A stretch of DNA of 64,000 bases from Trichomonas vaginalis G3 (taxonomy: Eukaryota > Parabasalia > Trichomonadida > Trichomonadidae). Shown here piece by piece: positions 1 through 11,000 of the stretch. Location: positions 4,720,252-4,784,251 of the forward strand of contig NC_067207.1 of assembly GCF_026262505.1 (NCBI RefSeq). The letters run 5' to 3'. A model generated the notes under the pieces. That model worked only from the letters and a program-made list of their open reading frames with translations. It did no database searches and was not told the DNA's origin. Position 1 is the stretch's first letter, and each line of letters begins with the position of its first letter. A program made the position numbers and the translations under genes.

Positions 1-717
1 ACAAAGATGGATTTTAATGAATGTTTCATTCATCCAAAGTCATTCTCTTTAGACCCTAACATTTATACAGAACTTGTAGAACATTATACAAACGAGGCTT
101 TATGTTTTCCTGTTAAAGTTATGGATTGGATTCCTATGGACGGTTCATTCTCAAAGAATACAGATAGTTCAAGTGCAACATTTACAGCAGCTTATACGCC
201 TATTAATGTTAAAAGTATTTGGGCACTATTTAGAAAGAAAGACAACTATTATGTTAATTTTGAGAACCCTAAGTTTAAATATCTTCAGCTTTCCATGGGA
301 GCTTATGGAAATATGCCTGCAGAACCTGAAAAATCATATGGACCTGTATTTTATGAAATGGTTGCGAACGCTTGCAATACAAACAATGATATGATAGGAT
401 TTAATGAAGATGTTATGAGGTCATTGGTGGATGATGGTAGTGTGGAACATAAATGGGATAGCTATGACAACACACATTTCTTATGTGGTTTTCCAACAGA
501 AGTGGACTTTTGCTTCCAGCAAGGTCAAACATCTACTGCTCCAATAACATACAAATTGTCTGTTAAAGGACCTATTGAACTAGCAACTGAAAATGTACCA
601 AAGCCACTTATTGGATTTATGAGGGATTGTTGCTTTGCAATACAAGTAAGACAGTCAGGCATACCAATAATAAGACTTGACGACTATAACTTAGCAACTG
701 ACGACAGTGAGGAATAA
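1..717 (+). CDS. Maverick major capsid protein, C-terminal part (partial)
   Basis: The frame is open at the window edge, so the ATG at 7 need not be the true start. The visible part fits the second jelly roll and tail of Polinton/adintovirus double-jelly-roll capsid proteins. It has an ENPKFKYLQLSMG strand, a following segment of the YGPVFYEMV type, and a terminal KPLIGFMRDCCFAIQ block. The last block aligns by eye with KPIALFTEDALLKIR near the end of the degraded capsid gene of the second Maverick (28343-29962). It would form the capsomer shell. The assignment rests on pattern and context; a structure or profile search would settle it. Confidence 0.6.
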   Translation, partial: TKMDFNECFIHPKSFSLDPNIYTELVEHYTNEALCFPVKVMDWIPMDGSFSKNTDSSSATFTAAYTPINVKSIWALFRKKDNYYVNFENPKFKYLQLSMGAYGNMPAEPEKSYGPVFYEMVANACNTNNDMIGFNEDVMRSLVDDGSVEHKWDSYDNTHFLCGFPTEVDFCFQQGQTSTAPITYKLSVKGPIELATENVPKPLIGFMRDCCFAIQVRQSGIPIIRLDDYNLATDDSEE

Positions 718-747
718 AGGATGAACGTTTATTTTTAAAGCTTATAA

Positions 748-1191
748 ATGAGTTCTTCATCAAGCTCTCGTGAACCTTCACCATCTATGAAACAAACTTT
801 ACCAAACGATTATGGAGCACCTATTGAATATTTCTTACGAGCTGCACAATGGCAAAGAGCAGTCTCACCAAGGTTAGGTGTTCCACCAGCTCCTGTCAAA
901 AATAGCATTTGGTCAAGTCCTTATATAAGATATGGTCTCCCACTAGGTTTGCTAGCTACAGCAGGAGCAGTTATGATGTTGAAAAGAAATAAAGCAAATG
1001 TTGTAAATAATACTGAAGTAGCTGAAGTTAAACAAACTCCAACGCCTTCGTCAAAACCAACGCCTTCAATGACTCCTGAACCTATGGAAGTACAAACTCC
1101 TGTTCAAAAGTCAACTCCTAAACCGACTCCAACATTTAAACCAGAACCTACGCCTCAAATAAATCGTAAAACTCCTGCGTTTCCTTACTGA
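748..1191 (+). CDS. Small single-pass membrane protein with Pro/Thr-rich tail (Maverick)
   Basis: 147 residues. A Ser-rich N-terminus is followed by one hydrophobic segment around residues 58-77 (GLPLGLLATAGAVMM) ending in KRNK. The long C-terminal tail is made of short Thr-Pro, Lys-Pro and Glu-Pro units. The start follows the element's T-run signal (ATTTTTA, 10 nt, then ATG). It lies 30 bp after the capsid gene, so a virion or envelope-associated role is possible. I do not recognise a family. Confidence 0.6.
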   Translation: MSSSSSSREPSPSMKQTLPNDYGAPIEYFLRAAQWQRAVSPRLGVPPAPVKNSIWSSPYIRYGLPLGLLATAGAVMMLKRNKANVVNNTEVAEVKQTPTPSSKPTPSMTPEPMEVQTPVQKSTPKPTPTFKPEPTPQINRKTPAFPY

Positions 1192-1240
1192 AAAAAATAA
1201 CGTTATTTTTATTTAATATTAAAATTTTTATTTGATTGAA

Positions 1241-1477
1241 ATGACAAATAAAGTCACTGAAGCAATGAAACAAAAGTTTTTGGTAGAATACATTAAATCA
1301 GGAACTATTCCAGAAGGTTTTTACATTCATACTATGAAGGATGGTAGAGTTCAGTTTAGAAAGATAAAGCAACCATTAGATAAAGAAGGAATTTTGAGAA
1401 AGATTAAACTTCATGAGGACAACATTGCTAAACTTAGGAAGAAGTTAGAAGAGTTGGAGAAAGGAAGAGAGTTATAA
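1241..1477 (+). CDS. Small charged coiled-coil protein (Maverick)
   Basis: 78 residues from the ATG at 1241. An in-frame TTG lies 9 nt upstream but is unlikely to start translation in a eukaryote. The T-run signal (ATTTTTA, 10 nt) also points to this ATG. The C-terminal half is a Lys/Glu-rich heptad helix beginning near LDKEGILRKIKLHEDN. No family recognised. A conserved hairpin begins 30 bp after the stop. Confidence 0.55.
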   Translation: MTNKVTEAMKQKFLVEYIKSGTIPEGFYIHTMKDGRVQFRKIKQPLDKEGILRKIKLHEDNIAKLRKKLEELEKGREL

Positions 1478-1506
1478 AGCAATGAATTCAACAGGGTGAA
1501 AAAACA

Positions 1507-1546
1507 GGTGAAAAAAGAGGTGAAATCTCACCACTTCACCTAAATT
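1507..1546. repeat. Hairpin block shared with Maverick 2
   Basis: This 40-bp stretch matches 36557-36596 in the second Maverick at 39 of 40 positions. The core is AAGAGGTGA-AATC-TCACC(A)CTT, a nearly perfect stem with a 4-nt loop; this copy has one mismatch in the stem. It lies just downstream of a stop codon, as the other copy does, so a role in 3'-end formation or termination is possible. Confidence 0.7.
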
Positions 1547-1658
1547 TATTTTTGTGCTATGTTTTCATACGTGTGAGGGTGGTGATATCATTAATTTTAA
1601 GTTTATTTTTTATTTTACTGAAAATTTTTATTTTATTTTTAAGTTTATTTTTATATAA

Positions 1659-1985
1659 ATGACGAAAACTATTGAGATAACAAACTACAACGGTCATGAG
1701 TTCAAGAATTTGTTCTTCGTTCCTCGTGAAAATACATTCTATCAGATACGAGGGAGAAAGGGTAAAGTTAGTTTGAGCGTTTATGAAGGAATGAAGAATG
1801 GAAAGTTTATACAAGCATACGATACAAACGGTAAACGTGTTTCATTAGCTTTGTCAAAACTTACTAACATTTATTTTGACAGTGATTTTGACTCTGACGA
1901 TTGGAGCGACAGCAGCGATACTGAAGAATATGAACTATTGTGTGAAGCACAGCAATGGGAAGAGTTGCAATACTTTTGTAAATGA
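1659..1985 (+). CDS. Small acidic-tailed protein of unknown function (Maverick)
   Basis: 108 residues. The N-terminal 75 residues look like a small beta-rich domain. They are followed by an acidic Ser/Asp stretch (DSDFDSDDWSDSSDTEE) and a short hydrophobic end. The start follows a T-run (ATTTTTATATAA before ATG), like its neighbours. No family recognised. It is the last gene before the element's right end. Confidence 0.5.
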   Translation: MTKTIEITNYNGHEFKNLFFVPRENTFYQIRGRKGKVSLSVYEGMKNGKFIQAYDTNGKRVSLALSKLTNIYFDSDFDSDDWSDSSDTEEYELLCEAQQWEELQYFCK

Positions 1986-2187
1986 GAACGTTTATTTTTT
2001 ACAGTAGTAAAGTCGTTTGTGAAAACGTTAGTGAGGTGAAGTGGTTGGTGGTTTTGTAAATATTTAAGGTTAAGTTAGTGTTGTCGTTTGTGTTGTAAAA
2101 TATACGTTAACGGTTTTGTAAAGTGTCAAATTCACAAGTATTGCGTACGGAGGAACGCAGTGCCTCCGTACACGAGACTTGTATACT
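1986..2187. repeat. Maverick 1 subterminal region and terminal hairpin
   Basis: No gene. The last 54 bases contain two nested inverted repeats: ACAAGT (2134-2139) with ACTTGT (2177-2182), and GTACGGAGG (2145-2153) with CCTCCGTAC (2163-2171). The element's inferred end is at 2187. The second Maverick also has a hairpin inside its terminal repeat, with a different sequence. Confidence 0.6.
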
Positions 2188-2870
2188 AACTCCTGTTATG
2201 GATGCGTTTCTCTTACATCATTAAATTTGCAACATATTAAAAGTATTAATGAAGATGCCTTTAATGGTTGTGAGAACCTACAAATATTAAATATTGAAAA
2301 TCTAGAAACTATTGGAAAGAACTCTTTTTCTAATTGCATTAGTCTCACAAATTTGATTTTTCCAAATTTAAGAAATATTGGGGAAGGCGCATTTTCTGGC
2401 TGCATTAACATTACCAATGTAAATACACCAAGCTTAAATATTATTGGAAATTTTGCTTTTTATCATTGTACTCGACTAACGGAATTGAACTTTTCGAATC
2501 TAACAAGCATTGGAAAAGGAGCATTGCATTCTTGTTCAAATATTGAAAGAATTTATTTAGCAGGAACATTCACAGTTATTTCAGAATCAATGTTTGCACA
2601 TTGCGTTAAATTAACTAATTCAGTTTTTGAAAATATTGGAATTATTACCGAAATACAGGCGAATGCTTTTTCTGGATGTTCAGATCTCAACCTTAATTGG
2701 TATTCATTCTATAGTATCAAAATAATTGGCGATAATGCATTTTCTGGCAACAATGTGATAGCTGATTTACTATTTTCTCCCACATTAGAAGAAATTGGTA
2801 ATGCAGCATTCCAAAATGTTTATGCTCTTAGAACAGTTCGTCTCCCACCAAAAATGACAAAAATTGGGCA
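2188..2870 (+). pseudogene. BspA-like leucine-rich repeat protein, fragment A
   Basis: Repeated units of about 23 residues of the BspA/TpLRR type, for example IGEGAFSGCINITNVNTPSL and IGDNAFSGNN, run through the frame. There is no ATG at the start: the frame begins where Maverick 1 ends. At about 2870 the LRR frame gives way to a transposase frame. In trichomonads these proteins are a very large surface family implicated in adhesion. This is a truncated internal segment; the rest is probably at 4808-5027 and 7195-7464. Confidence 0.8.
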
Positions 2871-3320
2871 AATAAAGAACCTTGCGCTCTTCTTATAGAT
2901 CAATATAGGTCTCACATAACATCTCCTGTTGTTGCTAAAGCTTCCAAACTCAATATAGAGCTCATCTACGTTCCAAAGTCTGGTACTGACAAATACCAGC
3001 CTCTTGATAGGCGTGTATTCGGAGCTGTGAAGGCAAAGTATGCAATGAAAGTTGCTGATCGCATCTTTGAGAATTCGACTCCTATCTCCAAACCAGAAGC
3101 TGCTTCCTGCTTTATCCGAGCATGGAACACAGTCAGTTTAGCCACATTGATAACTGCTTGGCGCATTCCAGGTTCAAACCTAGAAAATTTCGATCAAGAA
3201 ACTCTAGGAGCGCAAGCAGATGAAAGCGATGATGAAAATTCCTCTAGTGATGGTGAATTTGAGGAGGATGAAGAGCCTTATTCCGATAATGAAGATGATG
3301 ATGACGATTACCATCAATAA
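2871..3320 (+). pseudogene. C-terminal fragment of a DDE transposase (pogo/DDE-1-like)
   Basis: The open frame joins the BspA frame without an ATG. It contains LLIDQYRSHIT, which fits the strand carrying the second catalytic Asp in DDE-1/pogo-type transposases. It also contains YVPKSGTDKYQPLDRRVFG, typical of the block before the last catalytic residue in trichomonad copies. It ends in a strongly acidic tail (EEDEEPYSDNEDDDDD). The N-terminal DNA-binding part and first catalytic Asp are absent, so it cannot be active alone. The subfamily name is tentative. Confidence 0.6.
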
Positions 3321-4807
3321 ACAAATAATTATGCTTTGTTTAACGATTTTTTGATTTCGAGATTTGATCATTTTTTTAAAAAATCAAATTAGCAAAGCAA
3401 CATATAAAATAATTAATAGCCTACTATTAAGCATTTTATATCTTCAATGATTGGCTATGCATAAAAAATCTCATAATATGAAAAACAAAAGTGAGTTATA
3501 ATACGGTGTAAACAAGGTTATTTGCTTATAAAATGGATCTACATCAATTTTGTACTATGATTTATGTTAAATGATGTTTAAATACCAAATTTTTGATTTG
3601 ATTTCAAGAAAACAAACTGGTATTTGGACGTTGCAATAATAAAAGAAACTTATTTGTGTATCTAGTTTGGATTCTTTATACTAAAACAATCTGGTATGCA
3701 TTAGTAAGTTCTGCAGGATCAAAAATTTGCTCAATAAAGAATAATACGGTTTCTATATTAGTGTAATAACTGCATGTACAATGAAGTTACATTTTCCTGA
3801 AAAGAAAGATTCTTTTGCCCTTGAAATATCCAAATTTTGTATTTAATGAGATAAAAATTCTTTAAATTTTAGTTATCATTTAATATCTTGCATTGCTAGG
3901 TTGTATTGGTAATAATGACTTGTTTGTATTTGTAAAATTCGCAATGAGAAAGCTGATAAATTGATTTCACTGTTCCATTAAAAAAAGATAATCGTTTTTC
4001 TCAGAATTTTTACACAAATAAAAATAAATAATATATATTATTTTAACTAGATGCATTGATTTACTTGCATTTTTTTCATAAAATAAAGCATATTTTATAA
4101 AATTTTTTTTTCAATCTGTAAACTGTTCACAAAACCATTTTGCATGGTATAAAAAGGAGTCTAAGAAAAAAGTATAAAAATTAATGAAGAATATAAGTAA
4201 TGTTTACAAGTAGTCAGCAAATATGGATAAAAAAATTTCAAGCTAAGTCGGATAATTTCAATGTTTCGTAATTATTAATAATTACAATGCCTATAACATT
4301 GGTCTAAATCAAATCCAATTAAAACCATAGATTTTGTAAAAAATGAGATTTAATGCAAATATTTTCGCCGTTATTCAAAGATTAAGAGTTGTGGTTTGGT
4401 GCCGAGGTTTATTTATGCTTGAAGTTTATTGTTGTTATAACATTTTTAGATGAAAGTTCTTTTTTGCGTAGATGCGATTTGAATTTTTTGAGAACTTTGA
4501 GTTTTTTCGCGCCTATAATGAGCACTTTCAACAAAAATTGTTTGGAATTGCATACAAATGAGTTTGGCCTTAAAATTGTCGATAGTGTCTGCATAACTAT
4601 GGATATGCTCGATCAAATGAGGAGCAAAAAGGTCCAAAAAAGGGGCTTTTTGCAAGATTTTCACTCTCGAGCCTTTATATTTTAATATACCGGCACTGTA
4701 TTTTATCAAAGATTTAAGTGCCTTTATAGAAGCATATACTGTTCTACCATAAAAAAATACAATAATCGTTTATCTCAGAAATTTTATGGGGGGTGGTAAA
4801 AGTAAAG
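3321..4807. other. AT-rich stretch without a convincing gene
   Basis: This probably belongs to the insertion that separates BspA fragments A and B. A short minus-strand frame at 4446-4709 is open (LQKAPFLDLFAPHLIEHIH), but no family is recognised and its upstream sequence is broken. I see no tRNA, terminal repeat or clear second transposase piece. Confidence 0.4.
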
Positions 4808-5027
4808 CAAATCTGGGTAATTAAATCTATTGAAGATTATTCATTTGCATCCACAAAAATATCAACAATAGTAATTTATCCTGGAATTATTGTTAAACCT
4901 TTTGCATTTTACAACTGCACTAATCTCAAAAGAGTTGAGATATGTGAAGAATGTATGATTTCTGAAAACGCGTTCAATAAAACATCGATTGAAAAATTAT
5001 TTATAACAGATAATGTTCAACTATTAA
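4808..5027 (+). pseudogene. BspA-like LRR protein, fragment B
   Basis: The frame reads as LRR units (KPFAFYNCTNLKRVEI, then SENAFN) and runs directly into a TTAA site at 5024-5027 where a transposon begins. Reading past the TTAA gives unrelated sequence. The segment continues the repeat pattern of fragment A and, after the transposon, of fragment C. No start codon of its own. Confidence 0.7.
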
Positions 5028-7194
5028 GGGTGCACCCGTATGTACGTTTATTTGAGAGGAGGAGGATTACCCTCTCAATTTTGAGGGATTCGTTAGTTTA
5101 TTTTCTCGATGAATATGCAATAAAATTTGATTTTTACCTTATCAATATACTTCATATAATATACATAGGGTTGTTAAAAATATCAAAAATTAGCGTTTTG
5201 AAGACACCATGGTGTCTTATAATTTTCGCTTCCTTATTGGCGTGTAGAAATCAATGCGCCAATAGATTGAAGAAGAAGAATTGTTTTTCTCTTAATGAAC
5301 TTTAATCCTTTTGATATAAGAATATTAAAAACATTAATATAATTTCGATTTCGGAAATTAAATTTCCAAATTTTTTGTCGATTTCGGAAATAACAGGATC
5401 CCGCATCCAACACGCAACAACAAAACACAAAACACACTTTTTGGTTCTTTCATCGTTTTAATCGTAATTTATGTAATAGATGATTTGGATAAATTTTACA
5501 AAAATAGAACCTATATTATATTCTTTTCAAAGATTCTTGCAAATCATCAAAAATAATTGTATTTTAAAAAACGATCAAATTATCCTTTCATTATTTTAAA
5601 CTTAAATTAGTTTTTATGATTGACTAAAGCAATCATATTTATTCATCATTAAATAAACAAAAAAATAATATTTGAGAGTTATTTCAAAAAAAAAAACACA
5701 TTGAATTTATTAATTTGTCTCAATTTCAGTATTATAAATTTTTATAATTTCAATATTTTGAAATACACTTTTTAATATTTCAATATTTATGATATTTCAA
5801 TGTATTAAGTGGTCTCAAATTGAGCTTCTCAAATATAAGTTGGCCTATTCAAATAATAAAATTAAATAATATTTAAAATAATAAATAAAAGTGATTGAGG
5901 TCATAGCAAAACGGCTGTTTCAGTCATTAATTCTTAAAATAAAAAGGGTAAAAACTAAATAAAATGGGTAAAATTCAATAGTGTCTGTGCTATCGTTCAA
6001 TTTGAAGGTGTCTTTTGAAACCGCAAGACACATTGAATTTTTGAATAGTGTATTATGGTTTGACAGACACCAATGAAAAAAATAAAATGATATTTATTTT
6101 AAATATATAAGATCCTTATATAAAATATAAATATTTTATCGTTTTATTTTCTTGTTTTAGAAATGTTTTTTATTGAAAAATCAATAAAACTAACTCCAAA
6201 ATAAAATTTTTGATTTAAAGACAGTATGATGACACCAGGCAAATCTTCCAAGACACCTATCGTCGGGAATCTAACAACCCTAAATATACACATGTTCATG
6301 TAAAAACTTTTTTCCAAAATCCTCAGGAATTAAGGGATTTTTGAATTTTAAGAATTTTTTTCGAATTTTTTCGAAAAAAAAAATATTTTCAGAACAGCCT
6401 TAACGGCTAAGATTTAGGAACAATGTTAAGTATCAAAAAGAAAGGAAGTCTGATATAGACAACATATATCGTTGAAGGTTGAAAAAATCTCTAATATTTG
6501 AGCCCAAAATTTCAAATTTTAATTTTTTGAAAAAAGAGGCCACCCATATGTACGTTTATTTGAGAGGAGGAGGATTATATTTTTGAAAGGGTGAAACATT
6601 ATGAATATGTTAATTATATAATAATATGTATTATTATAAAAAAGAAAAAATAAAGCACGTTAAAATTTTTCTTTCTTGATTTTTTACAAAATCTACTTAG
6701 AATTATGCAAAATATGACTAAATAATTATAAATTTCAAGTTAAATTTTAATTTTGATAAATAATTTAAATTTCAAAATATCAAGTTCAGTTCGACTATGT
6801 ATGTAGTAATTCCTCAATAAAGTGCCAAAACCCTATTAAAATATATGAACATTTCCAACATTTTAATGTTTTTATTTAAAAATTTGTTGGAATATGAGCT
6901 TCAAACAATTATTATGTAAATAAAAATAATTAAATATATGTATTTATTCGTATTACAACCGTAGTAAGTCGATTCTTCCTTTCTTCTACTGAGATTTGAA
7001 TTTGATTTCGAATTGTAAAGAAATTCAAAGGGAAAATACTAGCGGATAAAAACTACCTCCATGAAAGGGTCATAATGGACTCAAGTTGTATTTTTTGATA
7101 TTTTTTGCTTTTCGAGCCTAAATAGGTAGCCAAGATAATGCCTAAAAATAAGGTTCTATATTCTGAAGTTTACATGATCCTCTCGTGTGCACCC
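5028..7194. mobile_element. TTAA-flanked DNA transposon, non-autonomous, 2.17 kb
   Basis: The ends are inverted repeats, GGGTGCAC at 5028-5035 and GTGCACCC at 7187-7194, extending to 10 of 11 matches. Each end is bordered by TTAA (5024-5027 and 7195-7198), the target duplication of piggyBac and Kolobok-type elements. I find no transposase frame, so it is a non-autonomous or decayed copy. It contains a nested TA-flanked element (5168-6280). A 37-bp subterminal block is repeated at 5033-5069 and 6541-6577 with one mismatch. Confidence 0.75.
5168..6280. mobile_element. Nested TA-flanked element, 1.1 kb
   Basis: GGGTTGTTA at 5168-5176 and its complement TAACAACCC at 6272-6280 are each bordered by TA (5166-5167, 6281-6282). 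This is the pattern of a Tc1/mariner-type insertion or derived miniature element. Just inside the left end is an 18-bp perfect palindrome, AAGACACCATGGTGTCTT (5201-5218). The GACACC motif recurs near the right end. No transposase frame is visible. Confidence 0.55.
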
Positions 7195-7464
7195 TTAATG
7201 AATTCATTCCAAAGTATTGAGAAAATATACTATCTTGGCTATGATGATTATTCCATTCCCGAAATGAGGAGTTTCCTTCCAACAATATATCAAAATGACA
7301 AAAAGATTCACGTCACAGAAAATTATTCAAAAGATAATTTTGCAGATATTCCAATAGAGAAAGATGCCAAACCACAAGATGAGACTCAAAATGGAAGAAT
7401 TCCATGTAGTCCACCAGATTTTTACAATGCAATTAGATCCTTTAACATAATAAGAAGGCGCTGA
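7195..7464 (+). pseudogene. BspA-like LRR protein, C-terminal fragment C
   Basis: Begins at the right TTAA. The frame carries the usual end of a BspA-type ectodomain (IEKIYYLGYDDYSIPEM and a HVTENY segment) and a charged tail ending IIRRR with a stop at 7462-7464. A frame open from 7138 includes transposon bases. Removing the transposon with one TTAA would put this frame in phase with fragment B, so both came from one gene. Confidence 0.7.
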
Positions 7465-8001
7465 TTTAAATAATATTATTCATTTGTATGAATTAAACAT
7501 ATATTTATTTTTCTAAACTCCTTTTCCTTAGTAAAGTATCTTTTTTAAATTTTTTATAGAGATTCACTAAATATTGAGTCAGAAAAAACGATAGATAGAC
7601 TTTACATAGGAAAATAGGTTTAAATTTATTAATAATTTGTCACTTGTATATGTTGATAACCAAAAGAAACACATAATCTCCAGTAATAATGTGTGTTAAA
7701 TATATAGACATATGTCAAACAAAATTAGTTTATATAAAGTATAAAAATTAAAACATCGAATTGCTACTAATTTATCTGTGTTTTATGATAATGTAGCAAA
7801 AGTTATGGATATTATTTCAATGTGATTGCATTATCTTTCGATTTTAATTTCAAACGAAATGAAATTCATGATGTGAAATAGATAAATGATAAAATCATAG
7901 TGCAAAAACTATTTCCTACAAGAATATCATATTATTTTCCAATAAAACTGATTTCATCCTGAAATTGTAAAGTAAACAAAAAGTATAAAAACTAAAAATC
8001 C
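7465..8001. other. Intergenic region upstream of the DOCK gene
   Basis: AT-rich, no gene seen. It should contain the promoter of the DOCK gene. I do not find a clear Inr-like TCAYW element in the last 30 bases before the ATG. Confidence 0.4.
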
Positions 8002-11000
8002 ATGTCACAGAATCCCACGGTTTGGGAATCTGTTAACTTGGAGGCAAAGGCTATTTATCCATTTTCCTCAGAGAAGGATGGATATTTAACACTTATTGCC
8101 GGTGATTCCCTTCAAGTTTTCAGTCAATCACAAGATTGGGTTTACGCTCGCAATAAAAATACATACAGATGTGGCATTTGCCCTAAATCATTCCTCAAGA
8201 TGGGTAATACTCAGAATTTCAATTTAATTGATATCGAAGCTTACGAAGTTTTAAAGAACGAAAAATTACACGATATGCTTCATCCCATTTGCGATATTCA
8301 CGGCGATTCCTTCTACTTACCAGCAAACTACGCTCAGATTTTAACTCAATATACAAAAGTTTTACATTTATGCAAGGAAAACAGGTCTCCTACTGAGCTT
8401 CAAGAGCTTGTCCGTGCTCTCAACGCTCTCAAGAAGTATATCGGGCTCCCAACTGATCTGAAAAGGTCAGAAAACGAATCAATTTTGACAACAACAGAAC
8501 TAAGGGCTGTAGACCTTATCGAAATTCCAAGCGACTCTCGTACGATGAACTTCGAAACTACATTAAGCGTAACAATGAAATTTACAGTTACATATAACGC
8601 CGAAGCCAGAATCTGCCCAAGGCTTTACTCCATACAAGGCAACAAGCGAGAAATCCTCAATGCACCCGCAGATATCTATCACCATCAATCCGAAAAGGCT
8701 ACAAAACACTCAATTCGTATAGAAAACTTACCAGCTTCAATTCTTCAAACTCTTGTCCTCGAATTGAGAGTATTCTCTCATGTCCACTTCGGCGCTGACA
8801 ATAACACGCCAGGACCGTGGGCAAATGAGTATATCGGCGTTGGAACAGAATATCTCGGTACATCCGATAAACCGAAATTCAGTGATAACCCAGCATTGCA
8901 AATTACACGCCCGCCAATCGCTTTGGACGAAACAAACACCGCAAGTTTCGAAATTCCATTATTTATGCCGAAAGAACTCATTTCTCCACTTTCTACACTC
9001 AACGATATCCTCTCTGGACATAACGAAACATACTTACCATCGCAGCAGCTCTCGAAAGTTCTTTGCGAACTTAATATTCGAAAGCAAAACACAGAAGCAA
9101 CGACACCTGATGGTAAAACCGCTGTCCACGCGATCAAGGAGTCCGGATCAGTCACTCCTTCGTTCCATTCTAACAATCTTTTCCTTCATTTGCATACTTT
9201 GATACATAAAACAGCAAAGAAGAGGACAAGGATCCTTATAAGGTGCCTGGACTTCAAGCAGAAGAAGTTCATCAACTGCTTCGACCGCTGCGAGGCTTTT
9301 AATGGCGAATCTTTCGCAACTGTCGTAGAAAAGGGTTCTAAGGAATTCAAGATCGACGAAATGGCTTCATTTAATTTAGATTTGATCGATGAAAAGGATC
9401 TTAAGAACGTAGTTTTGGTTATTGAAGTACAAAGAACATCCAGATCGAAAGGAACGGTCCACCAGTCATCCTACGGTATTCTTCCACTCACTAATACTCT
9501 CGATAACGCTATAATTGATACACAAGCAGTTACAGAAATTTTCTTACGAAAACCGATTTCGGATAACACCGCAGCAGGCTTATCGAACGTCGTAATGGAC
9601 TGGATAAAGAACCCCAACTCACAAACAGAGACAAAATTAAGCTACGAACTTCATCTTCTCTCTACAAAATATATCGAAGTACAAAACGTAACTTCTGATA
9701 GCCATTTCCTAGCTTATATCCTTAACTGGGACCAGGCGTATCAGGAACACCCAGAAAAAGCACATGATATCCTTACAATTTTGAAGTCTTTCAATCTTGT
9801 TAAGAAATTCCTCATTCCTTACATTGTTCGAGCTTTGGCCATAAGTATTAATATTCCAGAGCTCAAGGAAACCGCCTTAGAGTCCCTCCAATTCATTTTA
9901 ACTTCGATTGATGCGATGGCTCAACGTCACGCAGAGACATACTTGTTCTTCCAGCGCTTTATTGATTTATTCAAGGAAGATCCGAAACTTGCAGGCATCC
10001 ACGGTGCACTTATGAAGGCTATTGATGAGAATATTCCTCTTATTTCAGAAACTAACCCTCCTTCCAATGAAATGAATGGTCGTGCACAAGGACCAGCCCG
10101 TTGTCTTTCATATTATCTCCAATTGTCCCTTCTTTCCATTGCTCTTTCAAGCAAATCAGAAAATGAGGGCAAAGGTACCTCCACAATCTTCGTCGACGCT
10201 CTTCGCTCCCTTGCAGAGAAAATCTCTGCCATGTTTTCCGATCCAAAAGCCAAATACATGTTAATTACAACAATTCCTTTCTTGGCAAACTCGTATACAC
10301 TACTCTGCGACCTTATTTGGGACCATTTTAACGAAGATGAGGCCATAAAACTCATCGCAGGAATGGTTCTCCCTGTTTTGAAGATTAAAAACGCTTGGAC
10401 AGATCAAAATCGTCTGAAAACAGTCTCAATCAAGGCCATTTCTAAGCCAAGAGCACATACTGCTATTTTTAATGCCATCCTTGAGTCATTTACTGCTACG
10501 GAGAGCCATCTCTTCATGATTGACACTTATCCTTCTTTGGTCGCATTACTTTTCTCAGTTTTACACTTCTCTGATGATGTAGATGCTGATATTCTTGCGA
10601 TCCAGAACTATATTGAGTCCATTTTGGTCCTTCCTGAGAAAGAAAACGAGATTTCAGTTGATAATTTCAAACAAACAATCGAATTATACGAAAAACGCCT
10701 CAAGGACCTTCTCGCATGCAACCCAGAAGCACTTATGGCCAACTGCGATGAGGAACAAACGAAGAATTTGGAGAAAATTTTGAAGACTAAGAAGATCAAC
10801 ACTTCTTCCAACATTTACTATGTTTTGTTGTTGATCTACTTCGGCGGACAGAAGGTTTTGGAGAATTCCTTTAAGAAGAGAAAAGATCCAGCCGCATTTT
10901 TCTGGAAATTACTTGTTACATTCAAGATTATCCTTGAAGACGAGAATCTCACCGACAAACCATACTACTTCTTCATCTCTGTACCAGCGTTGATCAACAT

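Larger units (their letters stand above)
1..2187. mobile_element. Right end of a first Maverick/Polinton element
   Basis: The segment holds the C-terminal part of a Polinton-type capsid protein and three small plus-strand genes with the same T-run start signals as the complete Maverick at 24621-47548. It then ends in a hairpin-rich tail. The boundary at 2187 is inferred: the sequence ends in ACT, as Maverick termini often do, and at 2188 an open BspA-like repeat frame begins. The left end lies outside the window, so the terminal repeat and target duplication cannot be checked. Gene order differs from the second element, so it is a different lineage. Confidence 0.75.
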
